Shown here one piece after another: positions 1 to 11,443 of a stretch of DNA of 64,000 nucleotides. Each line of letters opens with the position of its first letter. The stretch's first letter is position 1. The stretch is from Saccharomycopsis phalli (Eukaryota > Ascomycota > Saccharomycetes > Ascoideales > Saccharomycopsidaceae), in assembly GCA_020342235.1 (NCBI GenBank), contig CP073216.1, forward strand, positions 1,364,001 to 1,428,000, read 5' to 3'. Under the pieces are notes generated by a model, which did not search any database, had not been told where the DNA came from, and worked only from the letters and a program-made list of their open reading frames with translations. Both the position numbers and the translations under genes were made by a program.

Positions 1-115
1 TTTGGCAACAGCTGGCCAAAGATCCCTGGTCTTGTCTCCAGTACAGAACAACGTTGTTGTTGCTGCCAACAGAGAAAGCCAGAGCGCATCCGATAAGAAA
101 GATCAAAAAGTTCAT
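1..115 (-). CDS. CTS1: Secreted chitinase (GH18, Cts1-like), N-terminal fragment cut by window edge
   Basis: Only the first 38 codons are present; the gene continues past the left edge. The start ATG is the complement of 113-115. Residues 1 to about 16 form a hydrophobic signal peptide (MNFLIFLIGCALAFSVG). The mature start then reads NNNVVLYWRQD and, shortly after, GSLASCC. This matches the first beta strand of yeast GH18 endochitinases, which begin NTNIAVYWGQN and then have SLATYC. In Saccharomyces such an enzyme (Cts1) is secreted and hydrolyses septal chitin to separate daughter cells. The catalytic DxxDxDxE motif lies outside the window, so activity cannot be judged. A TATA box lies 52 bp upstream of the ATG. 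The family call rests on a short stretch and the symbol is tentative. Confidence 0.6.
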   Translation of the reverse strand, partial: MNFLIFLIGCALAFSVGSNNNVVLYWRQDQGSLASCCQ

Positions 116-166
116 AATAAAAAAGATTGTAATTGTTTTGATGATTATTCTAGAGAAATACGCCGG

Positions 167-174
167 TATATATA
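167..174 (-). promoter_or_regulatory. TATA box of the chitinase gene
   Basis: TATATATA lies 52 bp upstream of the chitinase ATG, a plausible spacing for a strong, regulated core promoter with a short leader. The call rests on position and sequence only. Confidence 0.5.
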
Positions 175-180
175 GTGAAA

Positions 181-2092
181 TATTCTGTTGACTCATGTAC
201 CCAAAGGTATGTCCAGCTCAGACATCCCTGATGCACCTCAAAGACCCTTGGTAACTGTTTAAACAACTATAATTTTACGCAGGATTGCTTGGGAAAATAG
301 TGCACGTTTCAATTGAGTAATAGCTGGTATTTTCCATTTTACTGCGAAATATCAACTTCGAACATTGGCTATTACTCACAAATCTCTGGTCACTGGCTTG
401 TGGGGAGTATATTACGTTTAGAGATATATTATTTTTAGATTTATTTTATGATTTATGGTTAAATGTCTCATTACCCTTCAGATTCTTTGGAATGCCAGCA
501 TTGTACTTCTGTTACAGACCCTGATTGTTTGGTCTCAACGATCAATTTGGGTTACCATCATCTGCATTTTCACCTCTGCATTTATCTGCATTGGTGCAGG
601 TTTTTCCATATCCGTAGCTCTTCATCAATAGTCAAAACGGTAATTTGCTTGAGAGAATAGCTCAGTCTATGGGGTCTATCAAGTGCACTTAATCTACATA
701 ATTTGCTCATCCAATTTTATTAATTTTCCTGGTTCTTCAATTTATCTGATTCTTTAATCCGCTGACTCTGCTGAATTTGCTGAATCTGCCAAATACTTTA
801 GTCTGCTGAATCATTCAATCCATTTAAAATCCATCTCTGGGCTTCTCATCCACTATTCAGCTTAGCAATCTACTAGCGTGTCTCAGCTTAGTACATTGTC
901 TCACCGAGGTCTTGATGGTGACGTTTTCATTCAAAATGTCCATCAGGGTTTATGCATACTAACGCAGGTCGTATGCCTCAATTTCTACCAGTAATTGAGT
1001 GCAAAAGGGGTAAACAAACTGAAAAGAAAAGCCATTTCCATTCCTAATAGTCCAAATTTTAAAATTCGATCCAAGACAGGCTGACTTCCAGGTAACAGGG
1101 CATTGTGTCAACGTAGTAGGAATAGATTTCTTTCTTTTTGAAATAACAGTGGCTACTATCCATAAATCGTTTACTTTCTGTAACACTAGTGTACAACTAG
1201 TCAATACTCGCTATAAGCTTTGCTGCTATTGGCTATAAACTTTACTGGTACATCTCATTTGTACCAGGTTTACTTTAGTGACAAAGAAGTCGTGAAAATC
1301 ACCCAATGGAGAAGTCTTAGATCACTATGTTTGCTACTTTAAATTTACTTTAGCGCACAAGGCAGCGTTGTCTAACATTACATTTCTTGTCTGTTGTATA
1401 GTGGAATTGTTTCTTTTCGGCTAGGGTCACCTTGATTTCCTGTTTAGGGTTTGCTGCTGGTTTTCTACTCACTTTGTTACACTAAAAGGTACTAGTCTCA
1501 TCGTCAGCTGGTTGACGTGAACAGGGCTAAATTTTTTGCTGGAGAGGAAATAAGCTTCCACCAAGTGATACTCGACAGAGAAACAGAATACGCCATGGTT
1601 AACATTTCACTTGCGCAGTATGTCTGAAACTATTCCCATCCACTGAGTTTTTCAATTGGCAATCGTGGTAATTGTTATCAGCAGATTCATCACCAAACAC
1701 CTTCCTTAAGGTTGGATCATGAAACGAACTGTATTGCACTTGCCCAATTAACTGATACGCCAAGAAAGGAGGTAGAATTTACTTTTCTGAAATGCAAATC
1801 ATCATTCGACCAATGTCTGAAACATTAGAAACTTAGACAAAAATTCAGACAAAATTCAGGCAGGGGCATTCTGAACCGTGCTCATCACTCCGGAATTCAA
1901 CACAATGTCTATTGGGATTTTAACAGCATGATGCAGTGATGTCATCTATACAAAGTGCCGAAACCCTTTGACCTTAATCAGGAAACCCAGGGCTGTGTGA
2001 TACAAGCAGCAACTTACCCGGTGAGTGTAAATTTTCTTTTTTTTTTTTCAATTGGGGGTGAAGAACCCTCCAAAAATTTTTCAATCGCTCCG
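181..2092. other. Intergenic, no gene seen
   Basis: AT-rich spacer between the chitinase promoter and tRNA-Lys. Only short, composition-driven reading frames are present (longest about 80 codons, 959-1204 minus, with no recognisable motif). No tandem array longer than a few units was noticed. Confidence 0.6.
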
Positions 2093-2175
2093 TCCTTATT
2101 AGCTCAGTTGGTAGAGCGTTCGGCTTTTAGAAATAAGGAACCGAAATGTCCAGGGTTCGAGCCCCTGATGAGGAG
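2093..2175 (+). tRNA. tK(UUU): tRNA-Lys(UUU) with a 10-nt intron
   Basis: The cloverleaf folds by hand. The acceptor stem pairs TCCTTAT with ATGAGGA (one T-G pair) and the discriminator is G2175. The D arm is the standard AGCTCAGTTGGTAGAGC. The anticodon stem TTCGG/CCGAA encloses the loop CTTTTA, with anticodon TTT at 2126-2128. The T arm is CAGGG-TTCGAGC-CCCTG. Ten extra bases (about 2130-2139) sit directly after the base 3' of the anticodon, the canonical intron position. The intron must be removed by the tRNA splicing endonuclease. A six-T terminator follows at 2179-2184. Confidence 0.92.
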
Positions 2176-2178
2176 TTC

Positions 2179-2184
2179 TTTTTT
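2179..2184 (+). terminator. RNA polymerase III terminator of tRNA-Lys
   Basis: A run of six T residues begins 4 bp after the mature tRNA 3' end, the normal Pol III stop signal. Confidence 0.8.
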
Positions 2185-4216
2185 GCCTTGTGCCGGGCCG
2201 TAAGTTTTTAATCGTGTTAGAGGTACTTTTTTATCATTATAGAGTGACCAAATGAGTCCTTTCTAGAGACCCCTAATCCCCGCGAATGCATCGTGTAATT
2301 TAACTTTTTGCTTCCGTTTCATGCCGTCGTGATGGTTAGACATCCCTGAAACATTAGCTAAGACACACTGTGCAATTGAGATATTTATAGCTTTTCAGGG
2401 AGAGGAACCAAAATGGTCGACAGACTAATTTAGAAATATCCAGCCATCTTAGAAGTACCGAGTCATTGGACAGCCAACTACGCCAGAATCAGCTGTTGGA
2501 CTACTACCTTTCCATCTTAATGATATACTATAAAATGTTCCAAGTAAAATTCATTATCTATATTCTTTTTTAATTTAGACCAATGGGAACCTCTAGTAAA
2601 AGATATTTGCTCTCCCTTTATTCAGGAGTTGTTGTCTTAGTGATGCATGATAACCAGGCTCAAGTGCTACCGTAAGTAATGATGGCTTTCCCTCTTTAGG
2701 TTAAGAGGGTATGATTATGGATATGAGAATATAGGTATTGGTTGCCAATGGTAATTTTTACCCAAGAACAACAATACGCCTATACACTTGATATATTTTG
2801 TAACCTAATCTAACTGCAAATAGTACTAATCTAAGTCCAGATTATAGGTTAAAACAATAGATCTTTCGTAGACTAATATGTTAGGGTTTCACTAAGTAAT
2901 AAGATTACAATAAGATCATTCTTATGCATCTATTGCGATTAAGCCATGATATAGAACATGGCAAAGCCTCGTTGTAATACCAGGGTATCTGATCACACGA
3001 GTAATAATTTAACGTCATGGTTCAAAGAGATACCTGCTACAATACTGGTGCCAGTCCTTACAATCTTGCTACCATACTGGTGCCAGTCCCTACAACCTCG
3101 CCACATCTACTAGTAATGCAGTTATGGTTTACCACAACGCCACAGTTTGTGATACTCATTAGCCATAGTAAGAAAAGAATTAATTGAATTTTCAATAATG
3201 TAGGGAAACATTAAATTATCAAAGAAAATATCTCATGCAGAAATAATTTTATTGATTATTACTAGGGAGAATCTTGCTGATGTTATGGTTTTTAAGTTGA
3301 AGTAGCAAACACCTTTAACCAATGAAATGACTACTATGTCTAAGCAAATATTATTCTTTTCTCTTTCCAATTTTTTAATATTATAATTTATGAATTTTCC
3401 GGTATTTTCGTTGTCAATGGGGCTGCTATTTGCTAAGTTTGCCGTGATGATCCTCAGGCAATGAGCAATTTGATTATAGCAACCTAAATATGTATAGAAT
3501 TGTGGTAAAAATGGACTACTCTGGAATAAGTAAATTGTGCAACAATAGCTAATATAAAATTCCTTTATTTGAATAACCAGTGTTTCGTCGCAAAGTCCTT
3601 TGACTAAGGCAAACACCAAGTGACTCATTAGGAAGATAGCCACGCAGCCATCTAATCAAACATGACTACTAAAAAAATATTAAAGTGAGTAACCCAAATA
3701 AAAAATCATTAATCCTATAGCAATTATATTTCAAAAGTACTACTAGGTTGATACCATATGAAGCTTCATGGCAAAATATTATCGGGAAATGACATGTATA
3801 GCTGTCAAACAGCATTGAAATTCACATCATTTCATAAATAGACACGGAAATTTGTAATGAGAAATACAGAAGCAATACTTATTTACATTGTAGGTTTCTA
3901 AAAACAAATATACTCATGCGGTAAAATAATCTAGAATCCAAAAATTCAGCTTCGACAGCCCAGTTCCGTAGATTGACGCTGATTTCTCCATTGACTGATA
4001 TTTCATTGTAGTCATTTATTCAAACCCTCCCATTCTACTTTGATAATTCTCCATTAATATTCATTATACCTTTATACTTCACATTCATGTTCCTGACAAT
4101 ACCAACACACATTATTTAATCCACAATTGGCGATTGAAGTCATATTTATTAGGGCGAGAAGGGTTCTTACCCATTTTGAAATCCACACCTTCCACTCTTT
4201 AGTTGCTCTTCTTTGC
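2185..4216. other. Intergenic, no gene seen
   Basis: About 2 kb of AT-rich sequence. One imperfect direct duplication of roughly 33 bp lies at 3030-3105, both copies containing ATACTGGTGCCAGTCC. A 136-codon frame at 3233-3643 (minus) has no recognisable domain and an AT-driven composition, so I do not call it a gene. Confidence 0.6.
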
Positions 4217-4549
4217 TCACGCCTCACCTATTCGTCGGGAATTGTTGGCCACAATCTCCACTTTATCGGCATGAACTACATCATTTTCCAACTTTATGGT
4301 GACATCCTTGACCACAAATGTCCAGACATCGTCACAGAATCTATAAATATGCAAATGTCCTTTGAAGGAGAGTTTTGCCTTCAATTCCTCCTTGATATTT
4401 TCTGCAATGATTCTGTCAAAATTGGATAAAATCTTCAACGCCAATTGCGGCTGGATCCGCTGATCCAAAATTAAATTATCCAATGATTCAATAAGTGTGA
4501 TTCCAATCGTGGTCTTTCTGTATAATTCATAGTACCCAGGTCCATTCAT
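4217..4549 (-). CDS. TOA2: TFIIA small (gamma) subunit
   Basis: A 110-residue protein, close to the 122 residues of Saccharomyces Toa2. It starts MNGPGYYELYRKTTIG, the signature N-terminus of TFIIA gamma, followed by the four-helix region (residues about 10-58). The beta-barrel half contains FCDDVWTFVVKD (residues about 72-83), nearly invariant in this family, and ends KVEIVANNS. The protein pairs with the TFIIA large subunit and stabilises TBP on TATA DNA in RNA polymerase II preinitiation complexes. It is transcribed divergently from UBA1, with 193 bp between the start codons, so the two share a promoter. No intron is needed for a full-length product. Confidence 0.93.
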   Translation of the reverse strand: MNGPGYYELYRKTTIGITLIESLDNLILDQRIQPQLALKILSNFDRIIAENIKEELKAKLSFKGHLHIYRFCDDVWTFVVKDVTIKLENDVVHADKVEIVANNSRRIGEA

Positions 4550-4742
4550 GTTATGCTTTTTGCTTAAAACTTGAGCGTTTGAAAATCCCTACAGACGGTG
4601 CTGCTAACCATAACATAATCCCGTGACATTACAAACCGTACGTATCAACATGATTGTCGATTAGCACGTGATAACAATGTATCACGTGTGAGTGGTTCTA
4701 GACGCACCACTCTAGTTTTGAAACTATCATTTTTGCCACTTC
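4550..4742. promoter_or_regulatory. Bidirectional TOA2/UBA1 promoter with paired CACGTG boxes and a PACE-like site
   Basis: The spacer holds two CACGTG E-boxes (4665-4670 and 4683-4688), 18 bp apart, in a near-palindromic block. E-boxes of this type bind Cbf1-class bHLH factors in yeasts. TTTTGCCACT at 4731-4740, just before the UBA1 ATG, differs by one base from the reverse complement of the Rpn4 proteasome element GGTGGCAAA. The Rpn4 reading is suggestive only, because the site is so close to the ATG. No clear TATA box is present. Confidence 0.5.
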
Positions 4743-7700
4743 ATGTCTTCCATTCAAGTGGACGAAAATAGTATTGATGAGGGATTGTATTCCCGACAAT
4801 TATATGTGCTCGGCAAAGAAGCCATGATTCAAATGCAAAATTCCCTGGTTCTTGTTGTTGGACTCAAGGGCTTGGGAATTGAAATTGCAAAGAACATTTG
4901 CTTGGCCGGGGTGAAGCGATTGGGAATTTACGATGAGCAGAATGTCGAAATTGGTGATTTGTCGTCGCAGTTTTTCCTCCAAGAGAAAGACGTGGGGCTG
5001 AACCGTGCCTTGGCATCTCAGGAGCCTCTTTCCCAGCTTAATCAGTATGTTCCAATCAACGTTATAAACACCTTGGAAGAGTCTGTGTTACGTGGGTTCC
5101 AGGTGATTGTGGTCACTTCTGGGCTTTTAAGCTTGGAAAAGCAAGTGTTGATCAACGAATTTGCCCGAGCTAACGGGATCCGGTTCATCTCGGTCGACAC
5201 CAGGGGTTTGTTTGGACAGGCATTTGTGGATTTTGGAGACAAATTCACCATCACCGACGCCACAGGTGAGGAACCTTTACAAGCTATGATCACTGATATT
5301 GAACAAGATGGAACTGTGACCACTTTAGCTGATGAGCGTCATGGATTGGAGGATGGTCAACATGTGAAGTTTAGCGAAGTCAAAGGCAGTCCAGAAGTGG
5401 AGAAATTAAATGAAGGCGAGATCTTTGAAGTTAAGGTCTTGGGTCCATTTGCATTTAAGATCATCACTGATCGGAAATTGACAGGGTACAAGTCTGGTGG
5501 CTTGTTCACCGAAGTTAAAGTACCAAAGACCGCTACTTTTAAGTCATTGAAGGACCAAATTGCCCGCCCTGAATTACTTGTGTCTGATTTTGCCAAATTC
5601 GAACGGCCTGCTCAGCTCCATTTGGGTTTCTTGGCATTATACTCATTCTCTGAAAAGTATGGGAGAGTTCCACAGCCACATAACCAGGCTGATGCAACCG
5701 AATTGCTTCAGTTTGCGAAACAAGCCAAGACGCAATATCCTGACGTTGTTGGTGAGGCTGAGATTGACGAGAAGTTATTGACTGAATTGTCTTTCCAAGC
5801 CACAGGTGACATTCCAGGAGTCAATGCCTTTTTTGGAGGGTTGGTTGCCCAAGAAGCATTAAAAGCCATTTCCGGAAAGTTTACGCCGCTCAACCAATGG
5901 CTTTATTTTGACTCCTTGGAGTCTTTGCCTGATGCCAATGAGTTCCCAAGAACCGAAGAGACCACCCGGGCACAAAACACACGTTATGACGGACAGGTTG
6001 CTGTTTTTGGCTCGAAGTTCCATGAGAAGGTGAAGTCCTTGAACATTTTTCTTGTTGGGTCTGGGGCTATTGGATGTGAGATGTTGAAGAACTTTGCCTT
6101 GCAAGGTTTGGGATCCAAGGGCCGGATCATTGTCACTGACAATGACTCGATTGAAAAGTCCAACTTGAACCGACAATTTTTGTTCAGACCAAAGGATGTG
6201 GGCCATAATAAATCAGAGGTGGCAGCAGCAGCAGCAGTATCTATGAATCCAGATTTACAAGGGAAAATCACTGCCTTGACCGACAAAGTTTGCCCTGAGA
6301 CTGAGCATATTTTCAACGACAAGTTCTGGAACTCACTTGATCTTGTGACAAATGCCTTGGACAATGTTGAGGCACGGGCTTATGTTGATCGGAAATGTGT
6401 CTTTTACCGCAAGCCGTTGCTTGAAAGTGGTACTTTGGGAACCAAGGGTAATACCCAAGTGGTGGTGCCAAACTTGACTGAGAGTTACTCTTCATCCAGA
6501 GACCCACCAGAAAAGGGAATTCCAATGTGCACATTGCGATCCTTCCCATCGAAGATCGACCACACAATTGCCTGGGCCAAGACTCTTGTGTTTCAAGAAG
6601 ATTTTGTGGACATTCCGGAGAATGTCAACTTGTACTTGAGCCAGCCAAACTTTGTCGAGCAGACACTAAAGCAAAACAGCGACGTGAAGGGAATCTTGAC
6701 GAACATCAGCGAATATTTAAAGAACCGACCATTGCTGTTTGAGGACTGTATCAAATGGGCACGTCTTGAGTTTGAGCTCCGATTCAACCATGACATTGCG
6801 CAGTTACTTTACAACTTCCCAATAGACTCCAAGACCACCACCGGTGAACCATTTTGGTCGGGAACGAAGCGGGCTCCTACACCTTTGGTGTTTGATATTT
6901 CGAATCCTGACCATTTCCATTTTGTTGTTGCTGGAGCACATCTCCGGGCATTCAATTATGGACTCAAGGGAGAAGATCTTCCAGTTGAGAAGTACTCGCA
7001 AGTATTAGCTGGGGTCAAGATTGAGCCTTTCCAGCCAAAGACCAATGTGAAAATCGCCGCCAATGACGAGGAATTGGCTTCGATTAGCCAGGATACCGAT
7101 TCAGACGAGTTGAAGAAGTTGCTGGACTCACTTCCACCGTCGTCGAGTCTTGCTGGGTTCCGATTGAGCCCAGTTGACTTTGAGAAGGATGACGATTCGA
7201 ACCATCATATTGAGTTTATCAATGCATGTTCCAACTGCCGGGCGTTGAATTATGGGATCCAGACGGTTGAGGAGTCGAAGACCAAGTTTATTGCTGGTCG
7301 AATTATTCCTGCGATTGCCACCACCACGTCATTGGTTACAGGCTTGGTGCAGCTTGAATTGTACAAAGTCATTGTTGAGAAGAAGTTGGAGGACTTCAAA
7401 AACGGGTTTGTCAACTTGGCGTTGCCATTTGTTGGTTTTTCTGAGCCGATTGAGACGCCAAAGGCCAGTTATAACGGCAAGAAGTTTGATACTATTTGGG
7501 ACAGATTTGATGTTCGAGACAAGAACATTACGTTGCAAGGATTGCTAGACTATTTCAAGACGAAGGAGGGTTTGGAGATTACGATGTTGTCGTATGAGTC
7601 TGCGCTTTTGTACTCGCTCTTTGTTGGTCCAGCAAAGTTGAAAGAGCGCAAGGACTTGACGATCCCAGGGGTGTACAAGTTGATTACTGGTAAGGAGATT

Positions 7701-7799
7701 CCAAAAGACAAGAGTTCTATTGTGTTGGAAATCTGTGCCGATGATCAAGAGGGCGAGGATGCAGAGGAGATTCCGTTTATTGTGTTGCACTTGGAATAG
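4743..7799 (+). CDS. UBA1: Ubiquitin-activating enzyme E1
   Basis: A 1018-residue protein, almost the same length as Saccharomyces Uba1 (1024). It activates ubiquitin with ATP and passes it as a thioester to E2 enzymes, the first step of ubiquitylation. The inactive first adenylation domain contains [14 protein letters not shown] (about 37-51). The active adenylation domain has the nucleotide loop [10 protein letters not shown] (from about residue 439) and [17 protein letters not shown], which binds ATP-magnesium. The catalytic cysteine is Cys596 in [20 protein letters not shown], matching Cys600 of yeast. The C-terminal 100 residues form the ubiquitin-fold E2-binding domain. The gene is divergent from TOA2 and tail to tail with ADC17. 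No intron or disruption is seen. Confidence 0.97.
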   Translation: MSSIQVDENSIDEGLYSRQLYVLGKEAMIQMQNSLVLVVGLKGLGIEIAKNICLAGVKRLGIYDEQNVEIGDLSSQFFLQEKDVGLNRALASQEPLSQLNQYVPINVINTLEESVLRGFQVIVVTSGLLSLEKQVLINEFARANGIRFISVDTRGLFGQAFVDFGDKFTITDATGEEPLQAMITDIEQDGTVTTLADERHGLEDGQHVKFSEVKGSPEVEKLNEGEIFEVKVLGPFAFKIITDRKLTGYKSGGLFTEVKVPKTATFKSLKDQIARPELLVSDFAKFERPAQLHLGFLALYSFSEKYGRVPQPHNQADATELLQFAKQAKTQYPDVVGEAEIDEKLLTELSFQATGDIPGVNAFFGGLVAQEALKAISGKFTPLNQWLYFDSLESLPDANEFPRTEETTRAQNTRYDGQVAVFGSKFHEKVKSLNIFLVGSGAIGCEMLKNFALQGLGSKGRIIVTDNDSIEKSNLNRQFLFRPKDVGHNKSEVAAAAAVSMNPDLQGKITALTDKVCPETEHIFNDKFWNSLDLVTNALDNVEARAYVDRKCVFYRKPLLESGTLGTKGNTQVVVPNLTESYSSSRDPPEKGIPMCTLRSFPSKIDHTIAWAKTLVFQEDFVDIPENVNLYLSQPNFVEQTLKQNSDVKGILTNISEYLKNRPLLFEDCIKWARLEFELRFNHDIAQLLYNFPIDSKTTTGEPFWSGTKRAPTPLVFDISNPDHFHFVVAGAHLRAFNYGLKGEDLPVEKYSQVLAGVKIEPFQPKTNVKIAANDEELASISQDTDSDELKKLLDSLPPSSSLAGFRLSPVDFEKDDDSNHHIEFINACSNCRALNYGIQTVEESKTKFIAGRIIPAIATTTSLVTGLVQLELYKVIVEKKLEDFKNGFVNLALPFVGFSEPIETPKASYNGKKFDTIWDRFDVRDKNITLQGLLDYFKTKEGLEITMLSYESALLYSLFVGPAKLKERKDLTIPGVYKLITGKEIPKDKSSIVLEICADDQEGEDAEEIPFIVLHLE

Positions 7800-8301
7800 A
7801 CTGGTGGCTGGTATTCAATGAATGTATGCTTGTATATGTAGCAGGATTGTGGAGAGGGTGTAGTAGTAATGGGAAAGATGGAAAGTTGTTGGGATCAAGG
7901 TATGGAGGTTTGTGAAATTAGGTGTATGAGATGAGGCTGGGTGAGTAAATGTGGTGAATTTCGGCTGGAAATGTGGTGAATTTCGGCTGGAAATGTGTTG
8001 AAATGTCGCAGAGATGATTATATAAGAAATTTAATACATACTAGGAAGTTAATACATAGTAGAATCTAAAATCATAGTGGAATCTCAATACATGGTAGAA
8101 ATTCAATACAAATTCAATACTACACTCAATCTGCCACCATTTCCTTATGTAAATCTACCCATGGCATCATTCCAAGGTACAGCGTCTCCGTAAAAACATC
8201 TACAAGTCCAATGAGACGTGAATTGGCAAATATACACTCCAAGTAGATACAACTGCAAGCAGGTATAATCAACAGCACAACCATAATCGGCAACACAACC
8301 A
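7800..8301. other. Convergent UBA1/ADC17 3' spacer with a 22-bp duplication
   Basis: Tail-to-tail intergenic region. A 22-bp direct duplication (unit AATGTGGTGAATTTCGGCTGG plus one base) lies at about 7948-7995. Below it is a loose repeat of ATACATAGTAGAATCT-like units (8030-8120). No gene is present. Confidence 0.6.
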
Positions 8302-8751
8302 CTAAGCAGTAATCAAAGCTTCAGCCTCATCAAGCACATCGCTCGATATAGTCGTCCCTGTGCCTTGAGCCAACTGCTTCAACGACAAGATCTTGTTCAG
8401 CAGCGACAAGCCTCGGAACGCCAACTCAGAGTTCAAGGCCTCGATTCGCTGCTGGTTGTTTTTAATCACCAAGCGGTTTTCTTGGATGGACTCATTGTAC
8501 AATTTCAAGTCGTTTTTGTAATTTTTCGTGTCCTCATCGTCCTCATTTAGCAATTCTTCTTCTGTGATTGCTGGTGAGCCTTTGAACTGGCTGGTGATGA
8601 GGCGTTTCTCCTTGACCATGAGGAGAATGGACTGGTTTAATTTGTTGATGGACTTGGTGATTTCATCCTTCAAGTCACTGAGCTCATTATCGTTTAAGGA
8701 TTTGATGGTTTGTTCAAATTCCGAAATCTGGACGGGGCGCGAAATTGACAT
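8302..8751 (-). CDS. ADC17: Proteasome assembly chaperone Adc17/Tma17
   Basis: A 149-residue, mostly helical, acidic protein. Near the N-terminus RPVQISEFEQTIKSLND-ELSDLKDEI-SIN-L matches Saccharomyces Tma17 (RPIQIEEFKTAISGMSD-ELAQIKTEI-SINHL). A second matching block is LKLYNESIQENRLVIKNNQQRIEAL (yeast LALYKDSVRENEIVLNNYNERVDAL). In yeast this stress-induced chaperone helps pair Rpt6 and Rpt3 during assembly of the 19S base. The C-terminal tail (about 125-149) differs from yeast. Its tail-to-tail neighbour UBA1 works at the other end of the same pathway. The identification rests on remembered sequence, but two separate blocks agree. Confidence 0.8.
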   Translation of the reverse strand: MSISRPVQISEFEQTIKSLNDNELSDLKDEITKSINKLNQSILLMVKEKRLITSQFKGSPAITEEELLNEDDEDTKNYKNDLKLYNESIQENRLVIKNNQQRIEALNSELAFRGLSLLNKILSLKQLAQGTGTTISSDVLDEAEALITA

Positions 8752-9144
8752 GGAGCAATCTACAATGATTCAATTTTGCGGGGAGCAAAGTAATGCACCA
8801 AGGCATCACGTCAGCCGATAAAAATGCGCCTCGGACACTTGTTTGTAATGTGGAGATTTTATATTTGAAATCAATTGGCTGGCTCTTTTGCTCAAAATGA
8901 TTGTAAGTATACATGTGTGCTATATTCCAATGACAGTACACTAGTTGAAGTGTTTCCAGAGTGTTTAAATGAGCATGGATGACAATGTCAGGCCACTCGG
9001 ATTCAAGCTGACTGAAAATACAATAACCCAATTCAGTATCATCCATGAAATATATTCCAGGCTATTAGAGCTTGATAGAGTTTTATTATAAAGCTACAAT
9101 GGTATATTTCATTTACTATTCCATTTATCGTAGTCACTTGTCCC
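8752..9144. other. ADC17/MSS2 divergent spacer, promoter-proximal half
   Basis: Holds the ADC17 promoter. A GC-rich patch with CATCACGTCAGCCG lies about 60 bp upstream of the ADC17 ATG and could be an upstream element. Nothing else is recognisable. Confidence 0.4.
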
Positions 9145-9320
9145 ATTTACATAATCTCATATCCCTCTTACCAATCACTTGTCCATTTACCAATCTCATA
9201 TCCCTCTTACCAATCACTTGTCCATTTACCAATCACTTATCCATTTACCAATCACTTATCCATTTACCAATTACTTATCCATTTACCAATCGCTTATCCA
9301 TTTACCAGTCACTTATCATT
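9145..9320 (+). repeat. 19-bp minisatellite upstream of MSS2
   Basis: Tandem copies of CCATTTACCAATCACTTAT with small variants (CTTGT, AATTACTT, CAGTCACTT), about seven units, ending 150 bp before the MSS2 start. The array is C/T/A-rich on the top strand, with almost no G. Confidence 0.85.
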
Positions 9321-9470
9321 TACCATATATTCATTTGCCATTGCCATATAGATCCACCAACTCTCTCATGACAATTATCCATATAATCCATCTGAAATAT
9401 TTCGCAAATCACACCACTCATTGCCATTATAATCTACACAATATTCAATTCGTCAACACATTTCATCAGC

Positions 9471-10490
9471 ATGCCCAATCCTAGAGCATTTTTCAACCGT
9501 GGTTTTCGTCCACCCATGAAATCCATCCTAGAAATACTACCGGGAAAAAAGTTCATCAAACGACAATTGTTCGACCTAGATTCTCGCCATAGCTACAAGA
9601 AACTCTTGCCTGTTTACGAAAATGTATTTAAAAACCAGCCACTCCCAGCTTCCATCAATGGAGATGACTTGATTGTCATGAAGAAGGTCTTGGAGAAGTA
9701 CAGAAACTACTCCAGCACCATCGATAAAAACCTCGTCGGATTGGAAAATCAGTTGATTGAAAAGGCCGGCGAGTACGGGAACAACGATGCTATTCTGCTA
9801 CTTGCGTTTGAGACGTTGACACTCAAAGACACTCTGCTGTTGAACAGCGACGATAAGCCATACGCCAAAAGACTCATTAAGCAATTATATAACATGGACC
9901 ATCCCTTGACGGTGAAATTGCTCGGAGACTTGTGCTTAAAACACCAGGACATTGTCTCTGCCGAAAAATACTACCACGAGTTTATAGCCCTTGAACACGA
10001 TACCGTGATAAGCTCAGAGGTATACAAACAGTTGGGGATCATCGAGTTCCAGCGGACAAATCTCAGCAGCTCCAAGATTTGGTTTTTAAAGTCCATCAAG
10101 TATGGTCATTTGGACAAAACCGTCGTATGTCACTACTACCTCGGTGAAATGTTTAGTGCCAGTGATCCCCAGTTGGCACGTTATCACTTTCAATTGGCTG
10201 CCAGCAAATCGTTCAAAGAGTCGTTCAAGAGCCTTGGGTACTTGGAGTTGAACTATTTCAGCAACTTTGTTCAGGCCAGAGAATGGTTCAAGTTGGGGGT
10301 CGAAGTCGGCGATTTCCAGTGCTTGGTCGGGCTATTTGACGTGTTTTATCAATTTGGGAAGGACTCTGAGGCAAAGAGAGTATTGCGCAACATCAAAGAA
10401 GTGTTTAAAGCAGAGGAACACCGTAAGGTTTTGGATGAGTTCTTGAGAAGTCGATCGAGTGCGGTGAAGCATTTGATGAGGAGCGAGTGA
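9471..10490 (+). CDS. MSS2: Mitochondrial Cox2 C-tail export protein Mss2
   Basis: A 339-residue protein (yeast Mss2 is 351). The N-terminus is basic and rich in R, F and P, as expected for mitochondrial import. Conserved blocks match Mss2: EYGNNDAI, HPLTVKLLGDL, AEKYYHEFIALE and LGYLELNYFSNFVQAREWFKLG. The central and C-terminal parts are TPR/Sel1-like helical repeats. In yeast Mss2 sits on the matrix face of the inner membrane and is needed to translocate the Cox2 C-terminus, with Cox18 and Pnt1. The ATG at 9471 gives the best match and has no plausible upstream alternative. A 19-bp minisatellite lies 150 bp upstream. Confidence 0.85.
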   Translation: MPNPRAFFNRGFRPPMKSILEILPGKKFIKRQLFDLDSRHSYKKLLPVYENVFKNQPLPASINGDDLIVMKKVLEKYRNYSSTIDKNLVGLENQLIEKAGEYGNNDAILLLAFETLTLKDTLLLNSDDKPYAKRLIKQLYNMDHPLTVKLLGDLCLKHQDIVSAEKYYHEFIALEHDTVISSEVYKQLGIIEFQRTNLSSSKIWFLKSIKYGHLDKTVVCHYYLGEMFSASDPQLARYHFQLAASKSFKESFKSLGYLELNYFSNFVQAREWFKLGVEVGDFQCLVGLFDVFYQFGKDSEAKRVLRNIKEVFKAEEHRKVLDEFLRSRSSAVKHLMRSE

Positions 10491-11289
10491 AAGAAATGAC
10501 AAATATACAAGGTATGTTACCAGGTGCATCAAGAAACAAGAGGATGGTAATGATAGACGGATTGCTGCAGAAAATCAGAGTGAATAAATGGTAATGTGTT
10601 GTTGAGATGGTGAATGAAATGAGAACGTACAATAGCGAATGGAGGAACAAATGGGTGATACATAGTATGAATTAGGAGGATAGTATTACATATTGAATCA
10701 ATTGATCGTGTATATTGAGTTGGGAGTAGAAAGTAGGTGAATGTGTTTGAGTCAGTGAATGTTTTCAGGTAAGGTTGAACATATAAAGTACAGACTTGAA
10801 CCAATGGAATAATATCATGTATATTGAATTCTGAAAGATCGACTATTGAATCGTGTGTATTACCCAACTTTGAGGAACTATTACATATCTATTACCTTAC
10901 GATAGTAACAAAGCCAGGAAACATTGCTATTATTACATATACTCACTACAATTATTATTTATTTACCTAAACCAACCCTAAATTAATAGGAGCTACTTCA
11001 CAGTCCTTTATATTATACCGTACATGTCAAAAATATACGCCATATATCGTACAAGAGCTTGCAAATTCCAAATAACATGCCACTCCAACAATGTAACGAT
11101 ATAAGGTCAGGTGGACCTTTCACGTGACAACGTGGTCATGTGAACATGGCACGTGTTAATGATCTGGTAATGGATGAATGGTTAAGGAGACATGATGATC
11201 TCACTTGGACGATAAGGTTAGGTTTACCCTACTTAAGAGAATGATAAATAGAAAAGAGAACAACATGAACGGCACTGGTATTCTGAGCT
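10491..11289. other. Intergenic, no gene; holds CACGTG boxes and a short dispersed repeat
   Basis: AT-rich spacer after MSS2. TTTATATTATACCGTACATGTCAAAA (about 11009-11035) recurs at 39753 and, diverged, at 45790, so it is part of an old dispersed repeat. CACGTG occurs twice at about 11130-11160. Confidence 0.5.
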
Positions 11290-11400
11290 CATCTTACAAC
11301 TTATACATTGTAGTCAGCAGGCCTTGGGCTGTTGGATAAGGATTATAAGTGTTATAACGATTAGCCCGGACTAAATTCGTTATAAACAAATAAAAACGCA
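11290..11400 (+). mobile_element. Degenerate solo-LTR-like fragment upstream of tRNA-Arg
   Basis: The segment ending CTGTTGGATA then GGACTAAATTCG resembles 12190-12285, which has CTGTTGGATA then GGGCTAAATTCG. It sits just upstream of a tRNA gene, where Ty1/Ty3-type elements often insert. This looks like an old, broken LTR remnant. The family is uncertain and no internal genes are seen. Confidence 0.35.
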
Positions 11401-11443
11401 AAGCCTATAAGTACTTGTCAGAAAAAAAAACTTACAAGCTTCA

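Noticed and set aside
3233-3643. 136-codon minus-strand frame
   Set aside because: AT-driven composition and no recognisable domain or signal peptide.
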